Assembly (NCBI RefSeq): GCF_033568475.1
Contig: NC_133123.1
Location: 152,845,753 to 152,909,752 of the forward strand
Direction of reading: 5' to 3'
DNA from: Henckelia pumila
Taxonomy: Eukaryota; Streptophyta; Magnoliopsida; Lamiales; Gesneriaceae
Length of the DNA stretch: 64,000 nucleotides
Shown here: piece after piece, positions 47,201 through 60,648 of the stretch
Layout: every line of letters begins with the position of its first letter
How positions within the stretch are numbered: position 1 is the stretch's first letter
The notes under the pieces: model-generated
The model's input: only the letters and a program-made list of their open reading frames with translations
Database searches by the model: none
What the model was told of the DNA's origin: nothing
Made by a program: the position numbers and the translations under genes

Positions 47201-50200
47201 CTTCCTCTTTTCTTCTGGCTGTTAATCAAGCCCCTACTTTCTATGCATCAAGGTGAACATGAAATGAGTAAAAGTTTCTGGAGTTTGTCTGGAAGTCCCA
47301 GGGATGAGTTTTATATATCAAATGTCATGAAGCATTTCACAACGGACTCTATAAGTAGCCTGTCTTGGAAGAAAAAATTCGGTTTTCTGCATGTAGTTGA
47401 AGAAATCTTGAAAGTTTTTGATGTGCCACACCTTAACCGTTTTCTCGATCTACTTGCGTACTGTGTTGTCCAGATATTAGCCGGCTGCACATCAACTCTC
47501 GGTCCTTCAAAAAGTAGTGGATCTTTTTCTGTACATAACAGTTGTAGCTTTGATGCGGACACAGCTGAGAACAATGAAGTGGAGGGTAGAATCATGGTAA
47601 CATGGAGATTTTTCTGAAATTGTTTTTCTTGCTCGATTGATTTAAACCCTGCTTCTATATGATGTTCAGGGGCCCTCAGAATTTCTCGTTATTCTTTGTC
47701 GATATGAACTCAACTTATTAGTCTGCATGGAAATATCTTTATGCAATCTAATTTAGTGGACAAATAATAAATGCTATGCTGTGCTACAAACTAATAAATG
47801 TGGCACCTTACCAGGTTTTGCATGCTTCTATCGTAACCCACTATCCCATTCCAACGAAATGTTTACTATACCATGCTGTTGCTCATGCAAAAGATCTCCA
47901 TCTACAAGTGTCCATCATTTTCAAACACTCGTACTTGCATAACTGTTTTGTAAAATCATTTGAAGGGTTCTTGCACAGTTTATTTGAGCGGCTGTAGAAA
48001 GAACAATCTTCTCTTGGAGTTGGTTGATAGTAAATAAATGCTCGTTATTTAGTTGGTACTTAATTGTTATACTGGTATAGTTTTTTTTGATGGGTCTATA
48101 ATCTTTTGAGCATGTGAATATGAGTGGATCTTAAAGTAAGATTCAAAATTTTATTGCTTATGATATGATTAACATGAACCAGACAGCAGTTTTTTAGTCA
48201 TATGCGAGAACATATATGGTATTGTTTGCATTCTAGCTGTCATTTTAATATTTTTCGGCTTTAAGATAATTAGTTCTACGTTTTTGTAACTTCCTCAAAT
48301 CCCTTAGAATTCTGTATTCATCCGGATGAAGTCATGTTTGTTTTGATGTATTTGAACTACATTTTATCCTCACAACCTTTACTGTTTCATGGAGACCTAA
48401 TAGTTTTGCTATCTGTTTGGCACAAGTGTGTTTAGATCATTCTGATCTGTAGTTTTATTCATGTTCAGGCGAGGGCAGCTGTGAAGCATTTGAAGGACTT
48501 GAGATCCTTGTGCCTAAAAATTGTTCACAAGTTTCTTAGCAAATACGAGGATCATGATTTCGAGAGTTCCTTTTGGGACCTGTTCATGACATCAGTTAAA
48601 CCATTAATTGCCAATTTTGCGCAAGAAGGCGCCAGTAGCAAGGAACCGAGTTCACTATTTTATTGCTTTCTTGCTATGAGTAAAAGCAACAAACTCGTGC
48701 CCCTGCTACAGAAGAATGGGAATCTTGTACCAGATATTATTTCCATGCTTACTCTCCCTTCGGCTTCTGAAGAAATTTTGTCTTGTGTTTTCGAATTTAC
48801 TATGAACTTATTGGAGCTTGATAGTGAACTGAACAGTGAAGAAAATATTGTCAAGAAAATATTGCTTCCTCACCTTGATCTTCTTATACAAAGCTTGCGG
48901 AGCTTTTTCACAAATGAAAATATTACTAAGAGGTAGCACTTTTCTTTTTGTTTCTTTTACACACTGGCAATATCCACTAATTAAGATTTATTTATTTCCA
49001 TAGTAAAAATGCTTCGGCTTGTGTGGATTAGTTTGCAATGTTGGAAAAGGTGTTTCTTATGTGTTATTGCTGAACTGTTTGGATCCGTAAGCACTTGGTT
49101 GCTATCTAAGATGTATTAAGTATTTATTAATGTTATGGTGACCACTTGAGTTGAATTTTATGAACAAAGACTTGGAAATGCTCATATCATTTGAAATTCT
49201 TTGTTTAATATATCACTTTGTCGACAAGTCTATCCCACTCGGGTCACAGAATGTATCCGGGGCCACATTCAAAACTGAGAAGAGAAATTGATAGTATATT
49301 CATACTCCAGTTGATTCCTTCCATGTGTCTGCGATGGACGAGAATGCGAGAATAAGTGACGATCATCGATTATTTATTCCGAAGTTACTTTTTTTCTTGC
49401 TTTACCTACTGTAATCTTCTTTATTCTTTTATTTCCTGTGTTTCAACTTTTTTTGTGTCAATTTTTTCGTAGTATTCGGACAAACTGTTCACCTTACTAA
49501 TCTCTGTGCTTTTGCTTGGTTCTTAACTCTTATCCCTAGTTAGGGTTCTTCCGGTGATGCCATCATTTGTTCAATAAAAATGAGATATCTTCTTTCTCGG
49601 TTGCCTGGCATTTAGGTTTCCAGGAAACTCACTTATATCCCTTATTGATATTCCATGTATTTCTACAGGAAGTTGGTCCAGTTCCTGGGCAAGAGGGAAT
49701 TTACTGTTTTTAGTTTGATATCAAAATATGTAAAGGAACCGTCAGTTGCTGAAACATTCCTGGATATATTGCTCCCTCTTCTGACAATGAGACAACAGGA
49801 TTTTGGTTAGACCCTCCTGATAAATTTTTTAAGTAATATTCAATAGTTTTATTCAGTTTTCACAAGAAAGAACTGTTCTTTTTGTAGATACTTGTATTCA
49901 AGTATTGCAAATTGTTCAACAAGTGGTAAAAGTGCTGGAGAGTGGAACTAGTAAAAAAATTCTACCTTCAATCACCTCCCTGCTTATGACAGCTGGGCTG
50001 GTTGTCCGGACTGCTATATGTGATGTTCTTGATGCTATTGCTGTGAAAGATTCTTCAGTGCTTACTCTGGTAATGTGAACTGTTTGAAGTTTTTCCATAA
50101 ATACAAAGTCTACTGGTTTAATTTTAAGTGCTAATATTTTGGGTATGGGCCACCTCTAATGAGAGTGAGCTTTTGGAAAGTTTGGATTCAACATGATGTT

Positions 50201-53200
50201 AAAATTAGGTGTCAAACCATTATAATCTCTGATGCACGGAAAACCCCTACATTCATTAAATTGATTTTACGTGACTTTTGCTAGTACCCCAACCAATTTG
50301 CACATATATGTGGACGTTAATTCCAGGCTTATTCTCGTCTTAAACATACCGGTGGTATTAAAATATGAAAGTATTGGTTGGTTCATGAGCTCGAGCTGTT
50401 AGGAAATATGATTTCTTATACCTATATTTTATCTTCAGGCAAGAATTCTCCGTGAACTGAATGCATCCTCTGAAATGGAGATCGGTGGTCTTGATTATGA
50501 CAAAGTAATCTGTGCTTATGATAAGATTACGGTGGAATTTTTTTACACCATTCAAGAGGAGCATGCATTGGTAATCTTGGCACACTCTATACAAGACATG
50601 TCGTCTGAAGAATTGATCTTAAGGCAAAGTGCTTTCAGATTATTGCTCAACTTTATCGAATTTTGTGGCAAGATCCTTAATGGGTCGCTAAATTCTGATG
50701 AAGTATGGTCTGTAGCTGGTATTCAGCACTTAGCAAACAAGTTCATCTTGAAGCACATGGGGAACGCAATGGGCAAGGAGGGTCCTGCTCAAAAGGTATT
50801 AAATGTGTCAGCTATCATTTTCTATTTTCTTTCTTTTCTTAAATTAGAAACGGTGATATATTAATATTGAGAACTAGTAGTTACAAAAAGCGGGCAAGAA
50901 GTCCGCCGTAGACAAAAGGATGAACAAAAACCCTATCACATCAACAACAAATAAACCTCCAATCCCTCAACATATCCAAGATCGAAAAGTTTCTAAACTC
51001 TAAGCTCTTCCCTATCCAAGTAGAACAACGAATCTTGATCTTGTCTCAACACTCATTGACCGACTCTTCTATGTCTTCGATGATTCTCCTATTACGTTCC
51101 AACCACAATGTCCAACAAATACAATGCACTGCTACTGTCCACAGAATTCTCACCCTCTTTCCCACAAGACGACCAAGATCCGAAGCGAGATCTTTCGTGG
51201 ATCTTGGTACTACCCACACTAATCCCATTTTCCCCAGAGCTTTGGCCCAAAAAGAAGTCATATAAGGGCAAAAAAAGAAACACTTGATTCTGAGTTTCCA
51301 TCTCTTTCCGGCAAAGTACACACCAGTGCGGGGAGAGAGCACAAGAAGACCACCTCTTTTGCACGGAATTGCAAGTCAGTAACTTACCCAAGGAGAATAC
51401 TTGAATCTTTGGTGGAATCCGGACTTTCCAAATAGAATGGAAAAGCGGAAACAAAGGAAACCTACCAATCGGAAAGAAAGATTCGTAAAAAGATTTAACT
51501 GAGAATATACTAGACGAATCCCCACTCCACACTCTGACATCATCCCGTCCTTCACTCAACCTGACCCTCTCTAAAACCCCCAAGAAAACACTCAACTCAT
51601 CCACTTCTACATCCCTTGTTGGCCTGCGTAAATACAAATTCCATGATAAAGATGAAGCGAACAAAACAACTAATTGAGCGAAGTGAGAAATCGGCATATC
51701 ATGACCAGTTGAAATCTGATTCAAGGAAGGAAATAAATTCTGAAATGACGAAACCCCCCACCACCTATCATCCCAAAACCAAACCTAACCCTTGTACCTA
51801 ACCCTTGTACCCCCTCTGGCCACTGTGCTCACTAATTGGTGAAAAGCCGGGCAAGTTCAAGATACGTACTTCCAAGGATTTCTATAACTGCTTTTAGTAT
51901 TAAATGGGTGCATAATCCTATGCTGCTATGCATCTACAGATAGATAAAATGGACACATTTCATAAAAGAAATCCACCCCTTGAGATATGATACTGGTTCA
52001 TATTTTTGGTGGTTATAATTATTACTTGTACGTGGACCCATATTACATGTGACATATCTGTGGCATGTCTCAATTTTTTTTTTTTAGAAATATCTTTCTC
52101 AACTTAGATATTGTGGAGGTGGTACCATTACTCTTGTATTCGAGAGTTTGGATTATGTGTCAGACGGGTATTCACTTCCACTTGGGTGTCCCTTCTATAT
52201 CTGAGTCTGAAAGTATATAGAATGGGTGATCATGTTTATTAGTTGAAGATATATTCGAAATTGGGACTTCTGTGGGGTATTACTGTGCTTGTTTTTCTAC
52301 TTTTGCTTGCTTCTTTCCCCCCCTCTCGAAGTTTCAACATTATGATTTTGTGACCTCTGAATGTTCCACTGCCACTGGAGGTAAGATGTTGTAAACTTGT
52401 AATTATCGATACAAGGTTTCACACTTGTCATTTATTGGCACGGTTGTTCTTAGGTATGGATTGATTTACTTCGAGAAATGGTGTTGAAACTTCCCAAGGT
52501 TGCAAGCCTTGATTCCTATAGGGCTTTGTGCAGTGATGATGCAGAACAAGATTTCTTCAACAACATAGTTCACTTACAGGTAAACCCTCTTCTAGCTGGC
52601 CTTTGGATGTTCAGATTGAATAAATTAAACTAAAGAGCAGATGTTTGATTCTTGGAAATTTTATGTTTCATGCAGAAACACAGGAGAGCTAAGGCTTTGT
52701 CTCGTTTTAGAAACATTTTCACATCAGAAAAGCTTTCAGAGGTAATCTCTTTAGTCTTTCTGGAATCACAAAAATATTTCTCTGCTTCACTCATCTTCTG
52801 CAATGCTGTTATGATTTTTCCAGGTGATCACAAATAAAGTGTTGGTTCCGCTATTCTTTGGCATGTTGTTAAATTTGCAAGATGGAAAGGATGAGCATGT
52901 CAGACATGCCTGTTTGGATGCGCTTGCGTCAGTTTCCAGTTCCATGAAGTGGAAGCAATATTATGCGTTGCTAATCAGATGCTTCCGATATATACAGCTA
53001 AAACCAGACAAGAAAAGTCCTTTGTTGCGTCTGGTCAGCTCTATACTTGATCACTTCCATTTCTCAGATATGCCTTGGGCCCATGAATCTAAAGTTGCCA
53101 CTTGTGATATTCTTGATCCATATGCTGCTAGCATGACTTCTTCATCGTTGAGAAAATGTTCACGCTCTACCCAACTTCCAGTTATACAGATGTCCTTGCA

Positions 53201-56200
53201 CAAGAATTTATTCCCCAAGATTCAAAAATTTTTAACCTCTGACTCTGATAAAGTCAATGTGACCATTAACCTAGTTGCACTAAAACTCCTAAAATTGCTT
53301 CCTGTAGAAACCATGGAGTTGCAACTTCCAAGTATTATTCATCGCATTGCCAACTTTCTGAAAAATCGTTTGGAAAGTGTACGTGATGAAGCTAGATCTG
53401 CATTGGCTGCTTGTTTAAAGGAGCTAGGTTTGGAATACTTACAATTTATTATCCAAGTCTTGAAAGGCACATTGAAGAGAGGATATGAATTGCATGTTCT
53501 TGGATATACTCTCAATTTCATGTTGTCCAAATTTCTCATGAATCCAATTTGCGGAAAGTTGGACTATTGTTTAGAAGATCTTCTTTCTGTCATAGAAAAT
53601 GATATACTTGGGGATGTTTCTGAGGAGAAGGAGGTTGAAAAGATTGCTTCCAGAATGAAAGAGACGAGAAAGCAAAAGTCTTATGAGACTCTCAAATTGA
53701 TTGCCCAAAGTATCACCTTCAAAACTCATGCATTGAAGCTTCTTTCACCTTTTACAATTCATCTTCATAAGCAGCTCACCCAGAAAGTTAAATCAAAGTT
53801 GGAGAACATATTAAGCAATATAGCTGCTGGTATTGAATGCAATCCATCTGTGGATCAGACTGAATTTTTTGTATTTACATATGGCCTCATTGAAGACTGT
53901 ATCAAGGATGAAGGTGATGAACATGAAAATAATAAAGTAGACAAAGATAATGATGGTGTCCGAGCATATCATTCTGAACTATTAGTAAATATTGATCGAC
54001 GCCAGTCTCATTTGATAGCGGTATTCGCACTTGGGTTGCTGCAGAATTACATGAAGAACCTGAAGCTTGACAAAGAGGATGAAAAATTACTGTCTCTGTT
54101 AGATCCTTTTATCAGTTTATTGGGCCAGTGTTTGAGCTCTAAACATGCAAATGTCACAACTACTGCAGTTAGGTGCTTGTCTCCGCTAGTGAGGTTACCT
54201 TTGCCATCCCTTCAATGTCATGCAGACAAAATAAAGAATTCCTTGATGGTCATTGTACAAGGCTCCGTAAATGCTAGCAGTCCGCTGTCCGAGTCATGTA
54301 TTAAGTTGTTGACAACACTTCTGCGAAGCACTAGAGTTACTTTATCAGCTCGTCAATTATATATGCTGACCCAATTTCCCTTGTTTGTTGATCTTGCAAA
54401 GAATCCGACATTTTTTGCCCTTTCACTGTTGAAGGCTATCGTACACCGAAAACTCGTAGTTCCTGAGATATATGATGTTGTCCAGATTGTCGCAGAATTG
54501 ATGGTACAAAGCCAACAGGAACATATTCGTAAGAAGTGTGGTCAGATTTTTCTTCAATTTTTGCGTGGATACGAAGTTTCTAAAAAGCGATTGCTACAGC
54601 ATCTTGATTTCTTAATTGATAATCTGAGGTAAAAGAAGTTACATGGTACTTTCTGTGTGTGCTTGTGTGTTTATTGTTCCTTCAACTTTTGGGTAATATA
54701 TATTTCTTTTCAGGTATGAACATCCTAGTGGAAGAGAAGCTGTCCTTGAGATGCTCCATGTTATCATAAAAAAAGTTCCTGAGAAAGTAGATGAACAATC
54801 TCATACAATTTTATTTCATTTGGTTTGTTCATTGGCCAATGATAAAGATAGCAAAGTTCGTTCTATGACTGCGGCTGCGATAAAATGTCTTATTGGGCGT
54901 GTGAGTCCAAAGTCTCGTGACTCCATTCTTCAGTTCAGCAAGTCTTGGTACCTTGGTCGTGAACAGAATCTGTGTGGTGCAGCAGCGCAGGTAAGATTAA
55001 GCAATGGTTATTGTTCTGATTTGCTTTCCATGTAAATAATTATTTTCACTCACTTTCTATTGCCTCCTTATGACTAATTTTGTGTTTCCACTATATGCGG
55101 TCAGGAGTAAAAAAGCAGTGTTTACTGGTTATTCTCCTGATAATTCCCTTCTTATTTTGATGGTGGTGTTGTCTTCTTAAATATGGTCATTTGTGGTCGT
55201 GGTAACTGACAATTCTGTGTTACTTTGTTACTTTGTTGTGCACAAGTATATCTCTCCTCTTCTCTTAAATTCGTGTCTCTTTGGTTGGATGCCACTCATG
55301 CCTGTTTAACTGCTGATTATCGGATTAGGATTCAACATTCCGTGCTTAATGTGTGTTTTATGTAAATATATCTTCATTCATACCCGTAGCATCTTATCCT
55401 CTCTTGCTCTTCAATTGCCTGCTTACTATATCTGTTCAGAATCTGGATTGAAATGCTCAAGTTATCATATCCAGCTCTTTAAATTATAGTTTTTTTTAAT
55501 ATAGGAAATGAGATATATTCATTAGATAAAAGGTAATAATAATTACAAAAAGTAGTCCAGAGGTCCACACAAAAAGAGAGAAAACCCGGAGTCAACTAGC
55601 ATGATATAAAACTCCAATCCCTGTACAAATCTGATACTGATATATCTACGAACTCACTCGTCTTCAAAATCCAAAAAGGAACCGTAAATTTATTGGTTTC
55701 TGTTAGTGTTTATTCACTAAAAAGTTTCTATGAGCTGTTTGACTTACGGTTGGTTTCTCTCAAGAGTTTCTTCACTAAAAAGTTTCTGCACTACAAGACA
55801 AATAAGTGGGTTTTGGATTGTAGATTTATCTTTTTTAAAATATTGCTGCAATTTATTAAGTTCATCTACTGTGGCACATTACGGTAGTATTCAAACCAGT
55901 CTTCTCTCATGCTACCGATTAAGTGAATGGGATGACGAATTGGAAAGGAGTCAAATTGGTCCGGGCTCGTAAATCCCCAGCCATCTGTGCATCAATCAAC
56001 CCAGCTCAGGAGAACCCTGCTTAGCACCCGGTTAGCGGGGGAAGTTATACTTCTTTTTTTTTGCCTGGAATTGAAGCAATGCCTTTTCATTCTTGACTAA
56101 AACTATCAATAAAATTCAGAAAAGACAGTCAACATTTTGTTAGGCAAAATCAATCCTCCATTGTACAGACTAATACGGAATTCATTTATAAATGAAAACT

Positions 56201-59200
56201 TTGGCAAAGCTATTTCACATGTATAGTTTTCATTTACCATTTAAAGACGACATACAATTAATCAAATCGCCAAAAAAGTCACCAGAGAAGAGAACTGACA
56301 ATGAAACAAATAAAATCGGGTTGATCATGTTTGAGCTCAGGTTTTTAAATGGAACCCTGTAATCCAGACTGACCTTCGGGGAATATTTTGTAACGCCAGG
56401 AAAAGCAAATCCAGTGAATTGGTCTTGTCCTCATCGGGTCAGTTCTTCTCGATCCGGGCCCTTTTCATGTTTTAGAGGTTCAATTGACATCATGGTTATC
56501 CAGTCTTTTGCAATCACATACTTGTATAGGGATTGAAGTTTAATTTTTGGTTGATTTAACTCCGGTTTTGAACTTTTATGCGTGGACTCTGGTTCGCCTT
56601 TTGTAATCATCTTTTTTATTTAAAAAAAAAATTATAATATAACATTTTTTCTGATAAAAAAAATTGACATCTTGATTATGACTGTTTTAAACCAAGCTTT
56701 GCTTACAGCTTTTGCTTTATTGGCCAGCTTAATACCCTGAGCCGGTCATTGAGAAGTCCAGAATGGTTCCTTTTTCTTTTATTACTAGGGATGATAATAT
56801 GAGCTTCTATATTGATTGTAATTCTCTATAACAGAAAGAAGCTAGGAAGCTTGGAAACATTGAGGTCACAATTTGTATTTGTGTTTTACCCTGTGTTTTA
56901 TGTTTCCTTGTGATGATCAACTTCCCAATCTGTAAAATAGGTTCTGGGTTTGCTAGTGGAAGTAATGGGAGGAGGTTTCAAGGAAAACATCGGTATTGTA
57001 CTTCCTGTTACGAGAAGCATTTTGCAGTCTGCACTCAGTGCTCTTGCACATGGAGAACTTAACATGTCAGACGAGCCAGTTGCTCCCTTTTGGAAGGAGG
57101 CGTATTATTCATTGGTTTTATTTGAGAAGATCCTTCATCAATTCCATGACTTGTGCTTTGATAGTGATCTTGAGGTACATTTCATATTATATGTTACTGG
57201 TTGTTCCTTCAATCAATCTCCAAATTTGAGTCATGTCCGTGGATAGGGTTGTTGAAGGTTATCTTTTATACTCGAAGCAATTTTAATGCATTCTATTTTA
57301 GCGTTTAGACTATAATTTTGGAGGGCTATGTGCTGCGCGTTCACTTAATAACCGTGTGACATATTTTAGAGTACTTTGTGGACCACTGGTCCACCTCTTG
57401 TATTTACTCTCCTTATTTTATTAATAATATGTGTTTCTTATCAAAAAAAATATATGAATAACCGTGTTGACATTTTTGTATTTTGTTTGAAAAATTGTTG
57501 CACTCATTTGAAGATTTATACGCTTGTGCTGATCTGAACGGATGAAATATTCCTGAAATGGCATTTCAAAATAACAATGAAGTTATTTGCAGTATAACAG
57601 TCTCTCTTTATCTAATTCTGCTGTTCATTTACTGGTTTCTGACAGGATATGTGGGAAATCATCTGTCAGTTCCTGTTGCATCCTCATTTGTGGTTACGCA
57701 ACATATCGAACAGGATTTTGTCTTTGTACTTCACATTAATTGATGCACATGCAGAAAATCATAAAGTGCCAATGGAAACGTTCTTTTTGATGAAACCAAG
57801 TAGACTTTTCCTGGTAGCTGCATCTTTTTGTTCCCAACTGATGGCTCCATTGGCAGATGATGCAGCTTGCACTATTATCTGGCAAAACCTTGTGTTTTCA
57901 ATTTGTCATCTGCACTCTATTTTGGGAAAGAATGCTTGCATGGATGCTTCTAGGTTCTGGTCCAGCCTTGAAAATTCGGCCCAGGACCAGTTTAACAAAG
58001 CTTTTACCGTGCTTGATCCTTTAAAAGGAAGGAGGATGCTTTTTTCTTTTACTTCTGATGTCTGCGTTCAGCATGATCAAAATGAGCATCCATTTATTTC
58101 CTATTTGCTTCAGAAATTGGGAAAAATATCATTTCAAATGGATGCTACTCAGGTATGCTTGCTAGAACACAACAATAAATTTAACATTTTAAATCATGCA
58201 AATAAATTCAATGGGACTCCATTTTTATTTCTATTGGGAGTGTATATCTAACTTTAAAATTTCTTGTTCCAAGTAAAACAAGTTTTTTTATTCTTCTACA
58301 TTTGTATAAGCAGTTACTAGCTAAACTGATCATATAGAAAAAACCTTTGTTGCAGATGAAAATTGTCTTCAACTTGTTCAAATCAATTTCGCCAGAACTT
58401 CTTGGTCATTATGGCAAGGATTCACTTATTGTATATGACGGTTCTGCTAGTTATGCCTATCAAATGTTGTTGCCTTTGTACAAAGTTTGTGAAGGGTATA
58501 CCGGAAAAGTTATTTCAGGTAACTGTTGTTTCTCCAATTTTGCTTTTTCTAAAAAACTTATACCCAGTCTTCTCAAGTTTGAGAACATGGAAGATACGGT
58601 GGAAGAGTGCTGGGAGAAGATTAAGATAAGGATTGCTATGTGGAGTAGATCCGTTAGAGATTTACAGAGTGTTGCAATTTCGGATTTATTAAGAGATTGG
58701 TCTTTTGTTTACTATTGATATGACTAGGGTGTAGTATTTTCTTTTGGAAATAGCGGATCTCTTGTCCGACTTTTGTAAAATTTTCTTCTCGTATATAATA
58801 TATTATCGTTTCTTATTAAAAAAAAAAGTTTGATTTGTTACACACGAGTTTTGGAATTATTAACTTGGACAATCGTGGATAGCTATATCTGGATGGAAGC
58901 TTCGGTATATATCAGAGCATGCAAATAATTTCCTTGCTTCCAGTAAGAAGCCTCTGATCATAAAATTATTGTAGCGTGAGGTGAATAATACCTAGAAAGT
59001 TTTCATTAGCCGATAAATGCCGCTTGTTTCTAAATATACTGGCGAATTTATGCTTCGACTATAGATAGTAGAAACACTCTGGATGCTAGATGACTGCTTA
59101 GAGCGATTTATGTTGTATCAATATTGTTATCAGAGTTGTTCCAGTGATCAGTGCCCTCTTTGTTTAGTTACTTTCCATCATTTTGATGTCTTGGCTGACC

Positions 59201-59475
59201 TTTTTCTTTTTATCATGCCAGATGATCTGAAACAGTTAGCACACGAGGTTCGCGAAAGCATCAGAGTAATCACGGGGAACCATTTCATTCATGTTTACAA
59301 CCTAGTAAGGAAAAATCTCAAAGGAAAAAGGGACAAGAGGAAACAAGACGAGAAGATCATGGCTGTGGTCAATCCAGAACGAAATGCCAAGAGGAAACTC
59401 AGAATCGCGGCCAAGCATCGGAACAATAAGAGAAGGAAAATCATGTCCTTGAAAATGGGAAGATGGATGCATTAA
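35276..59475 (+). CDS. UTP20: UTP20 homologue, small-subunit (U3) processome component of the DRIM family, 31 exons
   Basis: This very large HEAT-repeat protein of the nucleolar small-subunit processome acts in early cleavage of pre-rRNA for 18S rRNA. I spliced it by hand. Exons: 35276-35344, 35498-35620, 36098-36255, 37603-37647, 39179-39257, 39345-39418, 39862-39968, 40962-41144, 43548-43748, 43817-44033, 44125-44196, 44292-44635, 44934-45120, 45219-45468, 45554-45887, 46153-46333, 46446-46583, 46766-47030, 47141-47596, 48469-48932, 49669-49805, 49888-50069, 50439-50795, 52454-52579, 52676-52741, 52824-54628, 54714-54990, 56941-57174, 57646-58152, 58356-58518, 59222-59475. All introns are GT-AG. 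The sum is 8,055 nt with no stop, giving 2,684 residues, close to the family's usual 2,500-2,800. Typical features are the N-terminal SSGRRRFVFKTF, an internal KKRRRDD, helical-repeat sequence throughout, the 602-residue exon 26, and the basic C-terminus ending KMGRWMH, which plant homologues share. Introns 8, 23, 27, 28 and 30 hold LINE pieces. It looks functional. Confidence 0.95.
41470..43180 (+). mobile_element. 5'-truncated LINE (L1-type) in UTP20 intron 8
   Basis: GAATTTATCCT flanks both sides (41459-41469 and 43181-43191), an 11-bp target duplication. Fragments of plant L1 reverse transcriptase are readable: SWKKTFLSR at the start, then NSMPIYFMS, KKTMRDFLWDGVDG, HLVAWELVCKPK, FWVDRW, and the zinc-binding reverse-transcriptase tail. 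Many stops and shifts break it. It is in the sense direction of UTP20, and a hAT-like piece interrupts it at about 41505-41849. Confidence 0.85.
41505..41849. mobile_element. hAT-like element with CCGAAATTTCGG repeats, nested in the LINE
   Basis: About 345 bp is dense in CGGTA/TACCG and CCGAAAT/ATTTCGG words, and ends GGTATGCCACCCCTA. The CACCCCTA end is like the terminal repeat of many plant hAT MITEs. LINE coding sequence continues directly after it. I could not fix the left end or a target duplication. Confidence 0.5.
50865..51800 (-). mobile_element. LINE fragment in UTP20 intron 23, antisense
   Basis: The minus strand shows the reverse-transcriptase zinc-binding tail of plant LINEs (FSVKSFYESF, HSIWKVRIPPKIQVF, HWCVLCRKEMET, then GLVWVVPRSTKDL and LWLERNRR) in two overlapping frames. 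It is 5'-truncated and broken. The boundaries are approximate. Confidence 0.82.
55495..55685 (-). mobile_element. LINE 3'-end fragment in UTP20 intron 27, antisense
   Basis: This stretch resembles the left part of the LINE at 50865 (TTACAAAAAG...GTCC, then AAACTCCAATCCCT). It looks like the non-coding 3' end of a similar LINE. Limits are approximate. Confidence 0.5.
57365..57455 (+). mobile_element. Short LINE 3'-end fragment in UTP20 intron 28
   Basis: The sequence ends TTCTTATCAAAAAAAA after a CT-rich stretch, like the 3' ends of the other sense LINE pieces here. It has no coding content. Confidence 0.4.
58525..58830 (+). mobile_element. LINE 3'-end fragment in UTP20 intron 30
   Basis: The frame VEECWEKIKIRIAMWS ... 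ISDLLRDWSFVYY matches the last residues of plant L1 ORF2 proteins. A stop, a 3' untranslated part and a poly-A run at about 58819-58828 follow. It is sense to UTP20 and strongly 5'-truncated. Confidence 0.72.
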
Positions 59476-60648
59476 AGATCACAAAGATGCATGGGGTAGC
59501 ACATATTCTTCAAGTAACAACAAATATCATGGTAATTTTCCACAAGTAATCAGTTGTCTATTCTACCAAGTTACTCGAAACTAGGTGGCTTTTGTTGGAT
59601 CTTGGCACAAGAACACTGGGGGATTATGTTGTTGATGAGCTATCAAAATGGACAAAATGGTTCAAACTGTTGCACATTCTGCTCATTCCTTTTCGCCATT
59701 TCATCGTTGCCACACTATCTATATGCTGTATGAGATGGAGGGTGTGCGGTTGGTAAATTGGAAATAGGATAGGACACAGGTTGAAGCTAATTGGCGTTGG
59801 AAAGATATATTCGGTAGACTTGTTTTTGGAACTCTTGGCGACATATTAGTGAGTAATGTAATTATTGATAGATCATCATCTAATTGTATATTCTATCATT
59901 TATATTTATATCTTCCATTAAATTAAATTTTTTACTCGCATTTGAGTGAGTAATGTAATCAGTTTCCATTTGAGACATTAACAAATTTTCTTGCATCATC
60001 CCTATCATTAAAAGGTTTATAGAGAAATAAAAAGTAATAGTCACGCTTTTTAATTGAATTTTATATCGAAACATAAGCACACTAAATTAGATTGTATTAT
60101 AATAATAGGAAACACATATATATGTTTTAAATTTTCAAATACAATTCGACATTTCAAAGATTAGCCAAAGGGGAATATTAAAAGAAAGCTAACAAATTTA
60201 CAAACCAATTAATAGTCAGACAAATAAAACCAAATTATCCAAAGTTAAAATTGGTTGTTGCAAGAAGCACGAGTAATTGAGATAATGCCATAATTACATG
60301 TTACGAATTGAGCTTTAACTTCAATTCGATTATTTCGAGCATTAAATTTTACTGCATTAAATTTTCGCTCGAACTAGAGCTTCATTGAGTTCAAACTGTG
60401 GTAAAAAAATTTGACCATGAAATATCTTTATTTAATATGTAATTATTTAAAATATTAGAACATATTTAATATCGAAATAATACAAGAATTAGTAATCCAA
60501 CGTATATTCTGGCGTACATGTAGCGTAACCCTTATTGGGCTAACAATGATCACTCAAAGTGGATAGCCAAGTAGAAACAACGCTGATACAAAGAAAGAAA
60601 TCACAGATTGTTTGAGTTTTTTGGGCACTGAGAAATCAGAAATCAACA
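59476..60648. other. Intergenic region between UTP20 and the NLR gene
   Basis: This 1.17-kb stretch holds the UTP20 3' untranslated part and the NLR promoter and leader. I see no further gene. It becomes very AT-rich after about 59870. GAGTGAGTAATGTAAT occurs at about 59945, and a shorter GTGAGTAATGTAATTATTG at about 59849, as a small direct repeat. I could not identify a clear TATA box for the NLR gene. Confidence 0.6.

Noticed and set aside
47776..47997. A 73-codon frame in intron 19
   Set aside because: It lies between two exons that join in phase, and has no recognisable motif, so it is intron sequence.
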